Source: Rhinopithecimicrobium faecis (GTDB lineage: Bacteria; Bacteroidota; Bacteroidia; Sphingobacteriales; Sphingobacteriaceae). From it: 64,000 nt of DNA. Within the stretch, counting starts at the first letter, position 1. Every line of letters begins with the position of its first letter. Below, in pieces: positions 1 to 10,544 of the stretch. Where the stretch lies: the NCBI GenBank assembly GCA_017942165.1, contig JAGKSB010000002.1:1-64000 (forward strand), written 5' to 3'. The translations under genes were made by a program, and so were the position numbers. The notes beneath the pieces are model-generated. The model was not told the DNA's origin and did no database searches. It worked only from the letters and a program-made list of their open reading frames with translations.

Positions 1-244
1 AAAAATAGAAATGTTGATCGTTTTATAATTTCTAATCTGAATTGACTTGGTTGAATTTTAGTATAACTTTCGTTGTTAAAATTCCAACTACTCATTACGC
101 TACTTGATTATATCTTTTAAAGAACTTGGTCGCATCCGCATCTCGCTTCTGCTTATATATCGTTCAGCACGTTTGCTGATTGATTTGTCATTTTTGTTTG
201 TTAACATCCTTGCGATGTTAACCCCTTCGTTTCCGTCGGGACTG
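1..244 (-). other. Untranslated leader, probably of an rRNA operon lying left of the window
   Basis: No credible coding frame is seen. The stretch lies downstream of two strong leftward promoters. Read on the minus strand it has a structured, GC-richer start (a GTTAACATC/GATGTTAAC hairpin near 200-220) and a boxA-like GTTCTTTAAA near 115-125. That arrangement is typical of 16S leaders in Bacteroidota. The 16S gene itself is not in the window, so the assignment is inference. A tRNA or other stable-RNA operon is the alternative. Confidence 0.5.
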
Positions 245-275
245 CAAAGGTAGGAATCTTTTTTAAACTTCCAAA
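245..275 (-). promoter_or_regulatory. Leftward promoter P1 (Bacteroidota sigma-70 type)
   Basis: On the minus strand a TTTG (272-275) and a TACCTTTG (-7 element, 245-252) are separated by 19 nt, which matches the Bacteroidota consensus. The next bases, GCAGTCCCGACGG, begin a stable-RNA-like leader. It fires out of the left edge of the window. Confidence 0.75.
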
Positions 276-426
276 CTTTATTTGAAAAAAGTTTGTTTGC
301 TTATTTTAAAGACTGTTTTTCAAGATAACTACTAAAAAAACTCCGAAGAGTAATTTTATTGAATTAAAACAAGTAAACTCGTTTATTTTTGCTTCGTATA
401 TACCGTTCCTCCCTTGCGGAGTGATG

Positions 427-458
427 CAAAGATAGGGCAAAAAACAAATACGATGCAA
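427..458 (-). promoter_or_regulatory. Leftward promoter P2, tandem with P1
   Basis: The minus strand carries TATCTTTG (427-434) with a TTGC about 21 nt upstream (-33 region near 455-458). It lies about 180 bp upstream of P1 in the same direction. Tandem promoters are usual for rRNA operons. Nothing else is recognised between 276 and 549. Confidence 0.55.
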
Positions 459-549
459 CTATTGTTTCGGTATTTGTTGTAACTCGCTTATTAGTTGTAA
501 ATTAAATTTATTAAAGCCATTGATAAGGTTAAAAAAAGCTTAAATATTC

Positions 550-595
550 AAAAGTCAACTTCTCAAAAACGTGAAAAGTCAACTTCTCAAAAACG
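550..595. repeat. Two-copy tandem repeat, 24-bp period
   Basis: Two identical 22-bp units (550-571 and 574-595; AAAAGTCAACTT at the start, CTCAAAAACG at the end) are separated by 2 bp, giving a 24-bp period. The repeat lies in the intergenic gap next to a terminator. Function unknown; it looks like a recent slippage duplication. Confidence 0.85.
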
Positions 596-633
596 AAAGA
601 TGCTGCATGACTCAATGGTCATGCAGCATCTTT
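596..633 (-). terminator. Terminator of the sphingolipid operon
   Basis: A perfect 16-bp stem (AAAGATGCTGCATGAC with its complement) and 6-nt loop begin 17 bp beyond the stop codon of the GtrA-like gene. The flanking A/T run allows intrinsic termination, possibly in both directions. Confidence 0.85.
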
Positions 634-650
634 ATATTTACGAGGATCTT

Positions 651-1037
651 TTACTTCTTAAAAACCCAATATTTTTGGAGAACGAAATTAAAGCCTAAAG
701 AAACGATTACTTCAACAATCAAACGTCCGATCTTATAGTCTATTTTTAGAAACTCCGATACGAGAGGAGTACCTTCAGACTTAAGAAATATTGACCCTAT
801 AACGACAAGCACAAATTTCCAGAGTTGACTACCGACAGGAGTATCAGATTTTTTAAAAGTCCAAAATCTATTAATACTAAAATTTACAACAGCTCCGAGG
901 GCGCCAGAAATACGAATGGCATTCTTGACATCAAAACCGAGCACTTCTTTACAAAGAAGCATAATCCCATAATCAAAGGCTCCTCCTATAAAGGCTGATA
1001 GCTGCGCTTTAAAAAATGGAATTAATTTTGTCTTCAT
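651..1037 (-). CDS. GtrA-like small membrane protein
   Basis: This 128-residue protein has about four membrane segments (near residues 9-29, 43-60, 72-90, 104-122). It shows the internally duplicated GtrA signature, NFSINRFWTF and NFVLQKYWVF, each closing a hairpin. GtrA family proteins are thought to help flip polyprenyl-linked sugars or assist lipid-linked glycosylation; the exact role is family inference. It is the last gene of the sphingolipid operon, 6 bp after the CDP-alcohol transferase gene, and is followed by a strong terminator. In this context it may help move or glycosylate a sphingolipid head group, which the sequence does not prove. Confidence 0.85.
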   Translation of the reverse strand: MKTKLIPFFKAQLSAFIGGAFDYGIMLLCKEVLGFDVKNAIRISGALGAVVNFSINRFWTFKKSDTPVGSQLWKFVLVVIGSIFLKSEGTPLVSEFLKIDYKIGRLIVEVIVSLGFNFVLQKYWVFKK

Positions 1038-1043
1038 AAACTA

Positions 1044-1745
1044 TTAATCCTTTTTATTTTTTTCAGCTTTTAATTTTTCCGCTTTTTCTTCTTGATCACG
1101 AAGATTTCCGAAATCCAATAATTTATTGGTATCAATTAAGTTGATAATAAATAGAATCACACAAATTACAATGACCAAATAATTTAATACGCCAGGGAAA
1201 ATAACTTCCGAGATTAGCATCAAGCCAATAATTACCCGGATTTCAGTAGGCCCTACCAAACCGGCATCAATACTGTAGCTATCGGTAATTTTATAACGTA
1301 ATTGGGAGATAATCATCGCCCAGCCGTAGAACACGACAAATACATAGGCAGAAATTTCAAAGATACCGTCGCAATAAACCATATATCCCGCACCAATTAA
1401 TACGGTAGACACCCAGTCCATAATAATATCTAGAGAAAATCCGTACCATTTTCGTGGGGTATTTCTGTAGTAAGCAATACGTCCGTCTAAGGAATCCCCA
1501 AACCAATTAATTGCAAAGCCTAAAATCCCTAGTAAGAGATATGATACAGCTACGTATTTAGCAAGTATAAAAGATACAAAAATAAGAATCGATCCTAAAG
1601 TACCAATGGCTGTCAACCCATTGGAAGTAATAAACGTAGGAATTCTTGGAACGAGATACGTTATTAGTTGTTGTTCCGGATTGGCAAGAATATTTGTTCT
1701 TTTTCTATCCGTAAATAATTTTTTATTAATTTTTTCTTCACCCAT
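1044..1745 (-). CDS. CDP-alcohol phosphatidyltransferase family enzyme, candidate sphingolipid head-group transferase
   Basis: Integral membrane enzyme of 233 residues with roughly six membrane spans. The family signature is present: D84, D87-G88, A91, G102, D106 and D110. The last three aspartates match the metal- and CDP-binding set. The residue after A91, usually Arg, is Tyr (AYYR). Family members transfer a phospho-alcohol from a CDP-alcohol to a lipid acceptor. The gene lies between the ceramide-reductase-like gene (10 bp) and the GtrA gene (6 bp). A head-group role on ceramide or dihydroceramide (phosphoethanolamine, phosphoinositol or phosphoglycerol) is therefore likely, but the substrate cannot be read from sequence. 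The charged C-terminal tail (EEKAEKLKAEKNKK) is cytosolic. Confidence 0.82.
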   Translation of the reverse strand: MGEEKINKKLFTDRKRTNILANPEQQLITYLVPRIPTFITSNGLTAIGTLGSILIFVSFILAKYVAVSYLLLGILGFAINWFGDSLDGRIAYYRNTPRKWYGFSLDIIMDWVSTVLIGAGYMVYCDGIFEISAYVFVVFYGWAMIISQLRYKITDSYSIDAGLVGPTEIRVIIGLMLISEVIFPGVLNYLVIVICVILFIINLIDTNKLLDFGNLRDQEEKAEKLKAEKNKKD

Positions 1746-1755
1746 TACAAAGCGA

Positions 1756-2754
1756 TTATAACCATTTATTTTTTTTATACCAATTTAATGTTTCTGATAA
1801 ACCTGCTTTTAAGTCAAAGTTTGGTTTAAAATTCAGTCGCTCTTTTGCTTTATCAATATTACAGATCCAATTTTCTGCTGTCAGCTCATTCAACCTTTCT
1901 GGGTATAGTACAGGAATATTAGCGGAATTTCTATAGGCAAATTCAAATCCTTGAGCCACTTTCTTTACAAGCCATAGCGGGAGATGAATTCTAAATGCTT
2001 TCTTCGCTAAGACAGCCTGAAATATATCAGCCATTTCATAGCGACCATAGCTATTACCATCAGTAATATTATAGATTTGCGCGGGTCCATTATCTAACAG
2101 ACAAGCATTCAAGATTACCTGAGCTAAATCTTTAACGTAAATAAAACTTAATTTTTGCGGGTTATCACCAATATATGCGTCTAAGCCTGCGTTGAGTGTT
2201 TTGAATAGTACGTATAAATCTTTTTCCTTAGGTCCATATACAGCCGTTGGGCGTATAATAGAAATTGGAGCATGCGCAAACTCAGCTAATATAGCCTCTT
2301 CTGCTTGACGCTTACTTCGACCATAAGCTGTAACAGGCTTGTAGGCATTGGACTCATCAATAGGTAAAGATGCATTAAATGCTATTGGACCTATTGCGGC
2401 TAAACTACCTACGAATATAAAACGCTTCAGATTTATTGCTGCAGAAAAAGCTGCGCGTAAGAGATTTAGGGAGTATCCAACATTTACTTTGATAAGCTCA
2501 TCTTCGGATTTCGCTCTAGTAAGCGCAGCAGCGTGGATGATATAATCATATTTATGAAGTTCTAACAGTGCTTTTAAATCTGCTACAGATTCAAAGTTTG
2601 GATAGACAAACTTATCCACAAAGGGTTCAATATCTTCAACTTTTGAAGATTTACGTACCGCAGCATGCACTTCGAATTGCGATAACGCCGCGAGCTCCGT
2701 AAGGTGAAACCCGACAAAGCCAGATGCTCCCGTAATTAAAACTTTGGATTTCAT
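1756..2754 (-). CDS. NAD(P)-dependent epimerase/dehydratase family protein, candidate ceramide reductase (CerR-like)
   Basis: Extended short-chain dehydrogenase of 332 residues. It has the Rossmann glycine motif GASGFVG at residues 9-15 and the catalytic pair Y144-x3-K148. Its stop and start codons overlap those of the upstream GNAT gene (ATGA, 2751-2754), so the two are translationally coupled. In Caulobacter sphingolipid synthesis an epimerase-family protein (CerR) reduces the 3-keto group after acylation. The same gene set occurs here, so that role is the best guess. A nucleotide-sugar epimerase is the alternative, but no sugar-nucleotide genes are nearby. Confidence 0.78.
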   Translation of the reverse strand: MKSKVLITGASGFVGFHLTELAALSQFEVHAAVRKSSKVEDIEPFVDKFVYPNFESVADLKALLELHKYDYIIHAAALTRAKSEDELIKVNVGYSLNLLRAAFSAAINLKRFIFVGSLAAIGPIAFNASLPIDESNAYKPVTAYGRSKRQAEEAILAEFAHAPISIIRPTAVYGPKEKDLYVLFKTLNAGLDAYIGDNPQKLSFIYVKDLAQVILNACLLDNGPAQIYNITDGNSYGRYEMADIFQAVLAKKAFRIHLPLWLVKKVAQGFEFAYRNSANIPVLYPERLNELTAENWICNIDKAKERLNFKPNFDLKAGLSETLNWYKKNKWL

Positions 2755-3872
2755 ATCGATTTTTGATATAAACGGTATTGTTTATACAACTCTCCGTTTA
2801 TCTGTTCAATAGCATGATTCATCATATAATTCTCTTCTAACATCCAAGAACATTCAGCACCTAAGACATTGGAATTTCGAGAATTACGAATAATCATACC
2901 ATACAAACAAGCTTCAATTCCAAGCTTACGATAAGAATCTACGACTCCTAGCATCATCACTCGGAGTAGTGTCACTTTCTTCAGCCCAAAAAGAAGTTTA
3001 AATATCCCTGTAGGAAAGAGTCTTCCACGGGGAATTTTTCTTAAAATTTGATTGATATCAGGAACTCCTAAGGCGAATCCCACAACTTCATTGTCCTTCT
3101 CAGCGATAATGGCAAAACGAGGGTCAACAATCATTTTCAAATCCTTTGCCGCATGATTGAATTCATCCTCTGTCATGGGCACAAAACCTAGGTTCTTGTC
3201 CCAGGCTTTATTATACACCTGACGGATTTTCTCTGCCTCATTTTTAAAATCTTTGAGATTCATTTGGCGAAGCACAATTCCAGAACGCTCTAATCGTTGT
3301 TGGAGACGCTCCAAAAGGAGAACAGAGCGTTGATTAGCCGTTTTTTCGGTAACTAAATAAGCTCTTAAATCTGTTTTTTTACCAAAACCAGCGCCTTCAA
3401 TTAAATCGATATAATAGGGATAATTATAAGGCATCATCGCTACAGGAGGTAAATCAAAACCATCGATAAGCAGTCCACAAGTATCGTTTGTCGATAAATT
3501 TATAGGACCTACAATGGTGTCTCCCCCCTTTTCTTTAACCCACGCTTCCGCAGTCTTTAAGAGGGCTGTCGCCACTTCTTGATCGTTAATACAATCAAAA
3601 AATCCGAATTGCCCTTCTTGGACTTGGTTAAATTCATTATGGTTAACATTCCATATCGCTCCTACCCTGCCCACCAGCACTTGATCTCTATAAGCAAGAA
3701 AAAACTGGGCGGTAGAGTGCTTGTAAAAAGGATGTTTTCCAGGCGTAATTAAATCCCATTGCCCTAAAAACAGCTCGGGTACATAATTAGAATTTCCCGC
3801 GTACAAAGTATGCGGGAAATCTATAAACAATGTTTTTTGTTTCTTGGACTCTACAGGAATGATTGTAATCAT
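2751..3872 (-). CDS. GNAT-like acyltransferase, candidate bacterial ceramide synthase (bCerS-like)
   Basis: A 373-residue protein. The C-terminal half resembles an acyl-CoA N-acyltransferase fold: the strand VVGFALGV near 263-270, then a degenerate motif A, YRKLGIE, at 314-320. The N-terminal half is the conserved block seen in Bacteroidota homologues, which are often annotated only as hypothetical or N-acetyltransferase. It lies 6 bp after the serine palmitoyltransferase gene and overlaps the epimerase gene by 4 bp. In bacteria with sphingolipids a GNAT-superfamily protein N-acylates the long-chain base. Context and length fit that role. Acyl donor and substrate are inferred. Confidence 0.78.
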   Translation of the reverse strand: MITIIPVESKKQKTLFIDFPHTLYAGNSNYVPELFLGQWDLITPGKHPFYKHSTAQFFLAYRDQVLVGRVGAIWNVNHNEFNQVQEGQFGFFDCINDQEVATALLKTAEAWVKEKGGDTIVGPINLSTNDTCGLLIDGFDLPPVAMMPYNYPYYIDLIEGAGFGKKTDLRAYLVTEKTANQRSVLLLERLQQRLERSGIVLRQMNLKDFKNEAEKIRQVYNKAWDKNLGFVPMTEDEFNHAAKDLKMIVDPRFAIIAEKDNEVVGFALGVPDINQILRKIPRGRLFPTGIFKLLFGLKKVTLLRVMMLGVVDSYRKLGIEACLYGMIIRNSRNSNVLGAECSWMLEENYMMNHAIEQINGELYKQYRLYQKSI

Positions 3873-3878
3873 TGCTTA

Positions 3879-5505
<1,627 letters not shown>

Positions 5506-5958
5506 ATGGCTCTATCGTCAGACATAAATATAAAAAATAAACGCGCTTCATTTGAATATCATTTACTGGAGCGCTATACGGCAGGAATCTGTCTCTTAGG
5601 CACGGAAATTAAATCTATACGAGAAGGAAAAGTCAATATCAATGATAGCTTTTGTGCTTTTTTTAATGATGGCCTATATATTCGAAATATGCATATAGCG
5701 GAATATTCACATGGTTCTTTCTATAATCATGAGCAAAAAAGAGATCGTCAACTGCTGTTAACAAAGCGTGAAATTAAAAAGTTAAAAGCTAAAGGCGAAG
5801 AAAAAGGATTTACCATTGTCCCATTAAAGATATTCATCTCCAGTCGCGGTTTTGCTAAAATTGAAATCGCCTTAGCACAGGGTAAAAAAGACTACGACAA
5901 AAGAGATACAATTAAAGAGCGTGACACCAAGAGAGAATTAGGTAGACTATTGAAATAA
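5506..5958 (+). CDS. smpB: SsrA-binding protein SmpB
   Basis: A 150-residue protein that binds tmRNA and delivers it to stalled ribosomes in trans-translation. The conserved core runs from INIKNKRA through LLGTEIKSIREGKVN, and the basic C-terminal tail (KRDTIKERDTKRELGRLLK) is the part that enters the ribosomal mRNA channel. The ATG at 5506 is chosen because it gives the usual length. An in-frame ATG upstream at 5422 would precede the -7 element at 5439 and adds only a hydrophobic non-conserved stretch. It is transcribed alone, divergent from spt. No tmRNA gene is seen in the window. Confidence 0.97.
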   Translation: MALSSDINIKNKRASFEYHLLERYTAGICLLGTEIKSIREGKVNINDSFCAFFNDGLYIRNMHIAEYSHGSFYNHEQKRDRQLLLTKREIKKLKAKGEEKGFTIVPLKIFISSRGFAKIEIALAQGKKDYDKRDTIKERDTKRELGRLLK

Positions 5959-6141
5959 TATCAATAAATCAGCCCGTTAATTAAGAGCATTTCAACGATA
6001 TTTTGATTTTAAAAACTAATTTTTAATTTAACCTAATTTTAATAATTAGGTTAAATTTTATCCTATAAAAAGAAATATCATTTAATTGCCACATAAATTA
6101 ATTTCAAAACTTTCTTTCCATATTTTCGTTAATTTTAAGAA

Positions 6142-6161
6142 TTGTGGTACTATAGCCACAA
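6142..6161. promoter_or_regulatory. 20-bp imperfect palindrome upstream of the aldehyde dehydrogenase gene
   Basis: TTGTGG and CCACAA form the arms of a short palindrome with an 8-bp AT-rich centre, ending 24 bp before the start codon. It could be an operator or a small 5'-UTR hairpin. No -7 element of the usual type is evident nearby. Confidence 0.4.
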
Positions 6162-6185
6162 AGAATTTTAATTAAACAGTATAAT

Positions 6186-7688
6186 ATGGCACTTATTCAA
6201 AGACCAACGTTTAAAGAACGTTATGACAACTACATTAACGGTGAGTTTGTAGCTCCAAAATCTGGAAAGTACTTTGATGTAATCACTCCTATCGATGGTT
6301 CTGTGATGACCCAAGCAGCTCATTCTACTACAGAAGATTTAGATTTAGCTGTAGATGCTGCACATGAGGCATTCAAAACCTGGGGAAAGACCTCCACAAC
6401 GCATCGTTCTGTTATCTTAAACAAGATTGCAGACCGTATTGAAGAAAACTTAGCATATATTGCTGCTGTAGAAACAGTAGATAACGGAAAACCAATCCGT
6501 GAAACATTAAACGCAGATATTCCTTTAGTAGTTGACCACTTCAGATATTTCGCTTCAGTGATCCGTGCTGAAGAAGGCTCTCTTTCGGAATTAGATGTAA
6601 ATACCGTTTCCTTAATTGTAAACGAACCTTTAGGTGTTATTGCACAAATTATCCCTTGGAACTTCCCGCTATTAATGGGTGCATGGAAATTGGCTCCAGC
6701 TTTAGCTGCCGGAAATACAGTCGTATTGAAACCTGCAGAAAGCACGCCTATATCAATCCTTGTCTTATTAGAGCTTATTGGTGACTTATTGCCTCCAGGA
6801 GTATTAAACGTAGTCAATGGATTCGGTGGTGAATTAGGTGAGCACCTAGTAACAAATCCAAAAATCGCTAAAGCTGCCTTTACAGGATCAACGGCTACAG
6901 GTCGTTTAGTAATGCAATATGCAACGGAAAACATTATTCCTGTTACATTAGAGCTTGGTGGTAAATCTCCGAACGTATTCTTCGAATCTGTGATGGATGA
7001 GGATGATGACTTCTTCGATAAAGCCTTAGAGGGTGCAGTGTTATTTGCTTTAAACCAAGGTGAAATCTGTACTTGTCCTTCCCGTTTATTAGTACAAGAA
7101 TCAATTTACGACAAATTTATTGAGCGTGTAATCGAACGTGTTAAAGCGATTAAAGCGGGTAACCCATTAGATACCGAAACGATGATCGGTGCTCAAGCGT
7201 CTAAACCTCAGTTTGAAAAAATCTTAAACTATATCAAATTAGGAAAAGAAGAAGGTGCTGAAGTATTAGTAGGTGGTGAAGCTAACAGCTTAGAAGGTGA
7301 TTTGAGCAACGGTTACTATATTCAACCGACCTTATTAAAAGGACACAATAAAATGCGTGTGTTCCAAGAAGAAATCTTCGGCCCTGTATTAGCGGTTACA
7401 ACATTTAAAGATGAAGCGGAAGCGATCGCCCTTGCTAATGACACGATCTACGGTCTAGGTGCAGGTGTATGGACGCGTGATGCGCACCAATTATACCAAG
7501 TACCTCGTGCTATTCAAGCGGGTCGTGTATGGGTAAATAACTACCATAACTATCCTGCGGGAGCTCCATTTGGAGGTTATAAATTATCAGGTATAGGTCG
7601 TGAGAATCACAAAATGATGTTAGATCACTACCGTCAATCAAAAAACATGTTAATCTCATACGATAAGAAAAGATTAGGTTTCTTTTAG
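6186..7688 (+). CDS. NAD-dependent aldehyde dehydrogenase (acetaldehyde/ExaC-AldB type)
   Basis: Full-length 500-residue ALDH. It has the NAD-site motif IIPWNFP (155-161), general base E256 in LELGGKSPN, and nucleophile C295 in GEICTCPSR. The GEICTC form of the active site is typical of the acetaldehyde dehydrogenase AldB/ExaC group, which usually oxidise short aldehydes to acids. It lies 60 bp upstream of a DUF779 gene, a frequent neighbour of this ALDH class, so the two probably form one unit. The physiological substrate is not determined by sequence. Confidence 0.92.
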   Translation: MALIQRPTFKERYDNYINGEFVAPKSGKYFDVITPIDGSVMTQAAHSTTEDLDLAVDAAHEAFKTWGKTSTTHRSVILNKIADRIEENLAYIAAVETVDNGKPIRETLNADIPLVVDHFRYFASVIRAEEGSLSELDVNTVSLIVNEPLGVIAQIIPWNFPLLMGAWKLAPALAAGNTVVLKPAESTPISILVLLELIGDLLPPGVLNVVNGFGGELGEHLVTNPKIAKAAFTGSTATGRLVMQYATENIIPVTLELGGKSPNVFFESVMDEDDDFFDKALEGAVLFALNQGEICTCPSRLLVQESIYDKFIERVIERVKAIKAGNPLDTETMIGAQASKPQFEKILNYIKLGKEEGAEVLVGGEANSLEGDLSNGYYIQPTLLKGHNKMRVFQEEIFGPVLAVTTFKDEAEAIALANDTIYGLGAGVWTRDAHQLYQVPRAIQAGRVWVNNYHNYPAGAPFGGYKLSGIGRENHKMMLDHYRQSKNMLISYDKKRLGFF

Positions 7689-7748
7689 TCGTTATTGAGC
7701 CTAATAATAAACGTATAATATAATTTAATAAATGGTAAGCGAGACCGT

Positions 7749-8120
7749 ATGATTGCTAGATTAAATGCCACAGCTGAAGCAATTGCATTAATTCATGAAT
7801 TGCAGCAAGAGTTTGGAGAACTTATGTTTTACCAAGCAGGGGGATGTTGTGAAGGCAGCCAACCTCAATGTTTCAAGAAAGGGAAATATTATCTGCGTAA
7901 GAATGACGCAATGATAGGTTTAATTGAAGGCTGTGAATTCTGGATAGACCGTGATCTCTTTGAATATTGGCAATATTCCCATTTTGAATTAGATGTTATT
8001 GATGGCATCGGTGTCGGTGGATTTTCGTTGGAAACAAGTAGAATGAAAACCTTCAAAATTAAATATCGTTTATTTTCTGAGGAAGATTTACAACATTTAA
8101 GTCCGATTATACGTAAGTAG
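7749..8120 (+). CDS. DUF779 family protein, partner of the aldehyde dehydrogenase
   Basis: A 123-residue protein with the family's cysteine-rich patch GGCCEGSQPQC (near 31-41), then CFKKGKYYLR and a second cysteine in EGCEFWID. DUF779 members are small, of unknown biochemical role, and strongly linked to acetaldehyde-type ALDH genes, as here. The cysteines suggest metal binding or redox modification, but that is inference. The gene ends 55 bp before a strong terminator hairpin. Confidence 0.85.
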   Translation: MIARLNATAEAIALIHELQQEFGELMFYQAGGCCEGSQPQCFKKGKYYLRKNDAMIGLIEGCEFWIDRDLFEYWQYSHFELDVIDGIGVGGFSLETSRMKTFKIKYRLFSEEDLQHLSPIIRK

Positions 8121-8174
8121 ACTTGGCGTAAGAAAACTATTTTCCATAAACAGGTCTACCTATTAAAGATTACG

Positions 8175-8212
8175 AAAAAGGTCACTTTCCGAGTTGGAAA
8201 GTGACCTTTTTT
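8175..8212. terminator. Bidirectional terminator between the DUF779 and thioesterase genes
   Basis: A perfect stem, AAAAGGTCACTTTCC with its complement, has a 4-5-nt loop and is followed by a T run on the plus strand and by a T run on the minus strand (the A run before it). It lies between convergent genes ending at 8120 and 8250. Confidence 0.9.
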
Positions 8213-8249
8213 TTGTTTATAAGCGTTGTGCAGCGCTAAATTTATACTT

Positions 8250-8654
8250 TTAATCGTCGATACCTAAGCCTTCTAATACGGAGACAGGCTTTTTGTCCGC
8301 ATCAATAGCCACTAAGGTAAAAGAGCCTGAAATAGCCTTTTCACGGCCATCTTGATACATCTGCTCAATAAAAATATCTACCTGCACTTTTAAACTTGTT
8401 CTACCGACATGAATAACACGCGCTACAAGCTCAATAATACTTCCTGCAGGAATAGCTTTTGTAAAATCTATTTTGTCAGAAGATACCGTCACTAAACGTT
8501 TACGGCAGAAACGTGTCGCTGCTATAAAGGCAATTTCATCCATCATCGCCATGGCTCTACCCCCAAATAGGGTGTCATGGTGGTTTGTAGTATCTGGGAA
8601 AACCGTTTTAAAAATTACGGTTTCTGATAAGTCCATTCTTTCTTCAATCCTCAT
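8250..8654 (-). CDS. Acyl-CoA thioesterase (hotdog fold, YciA/BFIT type)
   Basis: A 134-residue single hotdog-domain protein that hydrolyses acyl-CoA thioesters. The motif HHDTLFGGRAMAMMDE carries the conserved Asn/His-Gly-Gly helix with the catalytic acidic residue, and GSFTLVAID is the last strand. The ATG at 8654 is chosen because a good AAAGGAG ribosome-binding site lies 6 nt upstream, unusual in this genome where Shine-Dalgarno sites are mostly absent. The more distant ATG at 8681 would place that site inside the gene. It lies 48 bp downstream of the MutS-like gene on the same strand and may be cotranscribed. Confidence 0.88.
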   Translation of the reverse strand: MRIEERMDLSETVIFKTVFPDTTNHHDTLFGGRAMAMMDEIAFIAATRFCRKRLVTVSSDKIDFTKAIPAGSIIELVARVIHVGRTSLKVQVDIFIEQMYQDGREKAISGSFTLVAIDADKKPVSVLEGLGIDD

Positions 8655-8702
8655 ATTCATCTCCTTTGAAATCGCCAGCAAGTTACGAAATCATCCCCTA
8701 AA

Positions 8703-10517
8703 TCAGGCATTATCAACATCGATACCAATCCCTTTTAAAAGCATTGAAGCATTGAAAACCTTACATTCTCCTTGTTTCAATAGGTAATCGAACTTCATTT
8801 CCCCTTCAGAAACCTGAATATCAAAATGATAATTACGCACGGCTGTAGGATACTCCTCAGCAAGACTAGCCAACTGCAGATCGTGTGTGGCAACCATTCC
8901 TTTTCCATGTTGCTGAATAAGCTTCTTTATAATGGCGCGTGAGCCCAAGTATTTATCGACAGAGTTTGTCCCCCGCAGCATTTCATCAATTAAGAAGAAG
9001 GAAGCCTCTTCATGTTCCACCGTTTGCAATATAAAGCGCATGCGGTCCAATTCAGCTTTAAAGGTCGAGGTACTCTCCTTCAGGTCATCTTTGATACGCA
9101 TATAACTGATAAGCTTATAGATTGGCAATCGGAATCGCTGCGCACATACTACGGCACCGGCATAAGCCAAGACAGCATTGATGCCCACGGTACGTAAGAA
9201 GGTACTCTTTCCAGCCATATTTGACCCCGTAATTAGGGCAATAGTATGCCCTGAGGAGGTATAGCTATTGACGACCATATTCTCTGCCGCCAATAAAGGG
9301 TGCCCCAGATCTGCGGCTTCAATGCCTGCGGTTAATGGATCGTCCAATAATTCTGGATGCACCCAAGTAGGGTGATTTCTACGATAAGTAGCTAAGCTTA
9401 ATAAGGCTTCAAACTCGGCGATCACATCGAGTGCTTCTAAAATATTTTCCTGATAATCTTCCTTCCATTTAGCAATTGCCATCACTTGACGGAAATCCCA
9501 TAATAGAAAAATATTTAATAGGCTCCCGACCAGCATATTGTTTCTAGCATCCAGCTTATTAATCAAATTTGCGAGGGACTTAAAGGCTGTAGAGAGTAAT
9601 ATCCCCTCTTTAGTAACCGCTAAGCGTTGGATCAACGCCTGATTCTGTGCTGCTGTAAAGGTACGGGACTCCAAGAGGGCAATGGCGTTAGCATATGAAT
9701 CAATAATTTGTCCGATCTTATCTATTTTACTGGAAAATACAGCAACTTTCCCTCCCTGAGACATCGCCCAAAGTAAGTGTACGAGCCCCAATAAGATCAC
9801 CCACCCCATACTATTGGCGACAAAAATACTGTAGACGATACCACCAAATAGCAAACCTGGGCCTACCCAACAGTAGATACGCATAAAGGTATTGCCGAAG
9901 CTAAAACTAGCATCTTTAAAATAATTCGCTAAAAAGCTTTTTACAGGGATTTTTTGCCCTAAATTAAAGAGCAGTGCGGCTTGAAACTTTTGAGCCCAAG
10001 AAAGGTCTGTTGCTAGTTCTTCGGAAGCCTGCTGCCTGCTCTCTACTTCCTTTTTCGTGGCTGCTCCAGTAAACCAGGCACTCAATACTTGCACCCCCAT
10101 TAAGGTGGCTGCTCGATTGACCTGTGCGAAAATGGAGTAGCTTCCAAAAACATCTAAATCGGAGGTGTAGGCGTGACTTCCATCCATAAATTGCGTACCA
10201 TCGGAGTAGATATTCGCCTGCCCTGCTGCTAGGGAAAGCTCATTCCTATTGACACGCAAAAAAGCTTCCACTTCGCTGCGTCGTAATTCCAACTTCGCCT
10301 GCCGATTTATTAAATAAATAAAAAGTAAGATGATTGCTAGTGCTACTGCCACGACGAAGACGATTGAGCCCTGCTGAATGCATTGAAACAACAGCGCTCC
10401 ACCCCCAATAATCACGGCTAGGCGAGCCAAACTGTTGTTATTTATTTGTTTTGTTAGGCGCTGAATTTGTTGTTCAGCCTGCGCTACATGATCTTGATAA
10501 ACGGTATTTGTCTGCAT
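8703..10517 (-). CDS. Membrane-anchored MutS-like ATPase
   Basis: A 604-residue protein with a MutS-type ATPase domain at the C-terminus: Walker A GSNMAGKST (431-439), Walker B with D511-E512 (FFLIDEMLRGTNS), and a following H-motif (VATHDL). The mismatch-binding and connector domains are missing. Instead there are two hydrophobic segments at about 32-70 and a second pair at about 215-252. Such membrane MutS-like proteins are common in Bacteroidota and often labelled mismatch repair, but without the mismatch-binding domain that role is doubtful. Function unknown. Its stop lies close to the thioesterase gene downstream and its start 27 bp from pcm. Confidence 0.85.
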   Translation of the reverse strand: MQTNTVYQDHVAQAEQQIQRLTKQINNNSLARLAVIIGGGALLFQCIQQGSIVFVVAVALAIILLFIYLINRQAKLELRRSEVEAFLRVNRNELSLAAGQANIYSDGTQFMDGSHAYTSDLDVFGSYSIFAQVNRAATLMGVQVLSAWFTGAATKKEVESRQQASEELATDLSWAQKFQAALLFNLGQKIPVKSFLANYFKDASFSFGNTFMRIYCWVGPGLLFGGIVYSIFVANSMGWVILLGLVHLLWAMSQGGKVAVFSSKIDKIGQIIDSYANAIALLESRTFTAAQNQALIQRLAVTKEGILLSTAFKSLANLINKLDARNNMLVGSLLNIFLLWDFRQVMAIAKWKEDYQENILEALDVIAEFEALLSLATYRRNHPTWVHPELLDDPLTAGIEAADLGHPLLAAENMVVNSYTSSGHTIALITGSNMAGKSTFLRTVGINAVLAYAGAVVCAQRFRLPIYKLISYMRIKDDLKESTSTFKAELDRMRFILQTVEHEEASFFLIDEMLRGTNSVDKYLGSRAIIKKLIQQHGKGMVATHDLQLASLAEEYPTAVRNYHFDIQVSEGEMKFDYLLKQGECKVFNASMLLKGIGIDVDNA

Positions 10518-10544
10518 GATAATTCGTGTAAAAAAGCGGGGTTA

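Noticed and set aside
6320..6934. A 204-codon open frame antisense to the aldehyde dehydrogenase gene
   Set aside because: It lies wholly inside a firmly identified gene, with no homology-like motifs; a frame shadow.
8703..10517. A mutS annotation (mismatch repair)
   Set aside because: The mismatch-binding domains are absent and membrane segments are present, so the repair role is not supported.
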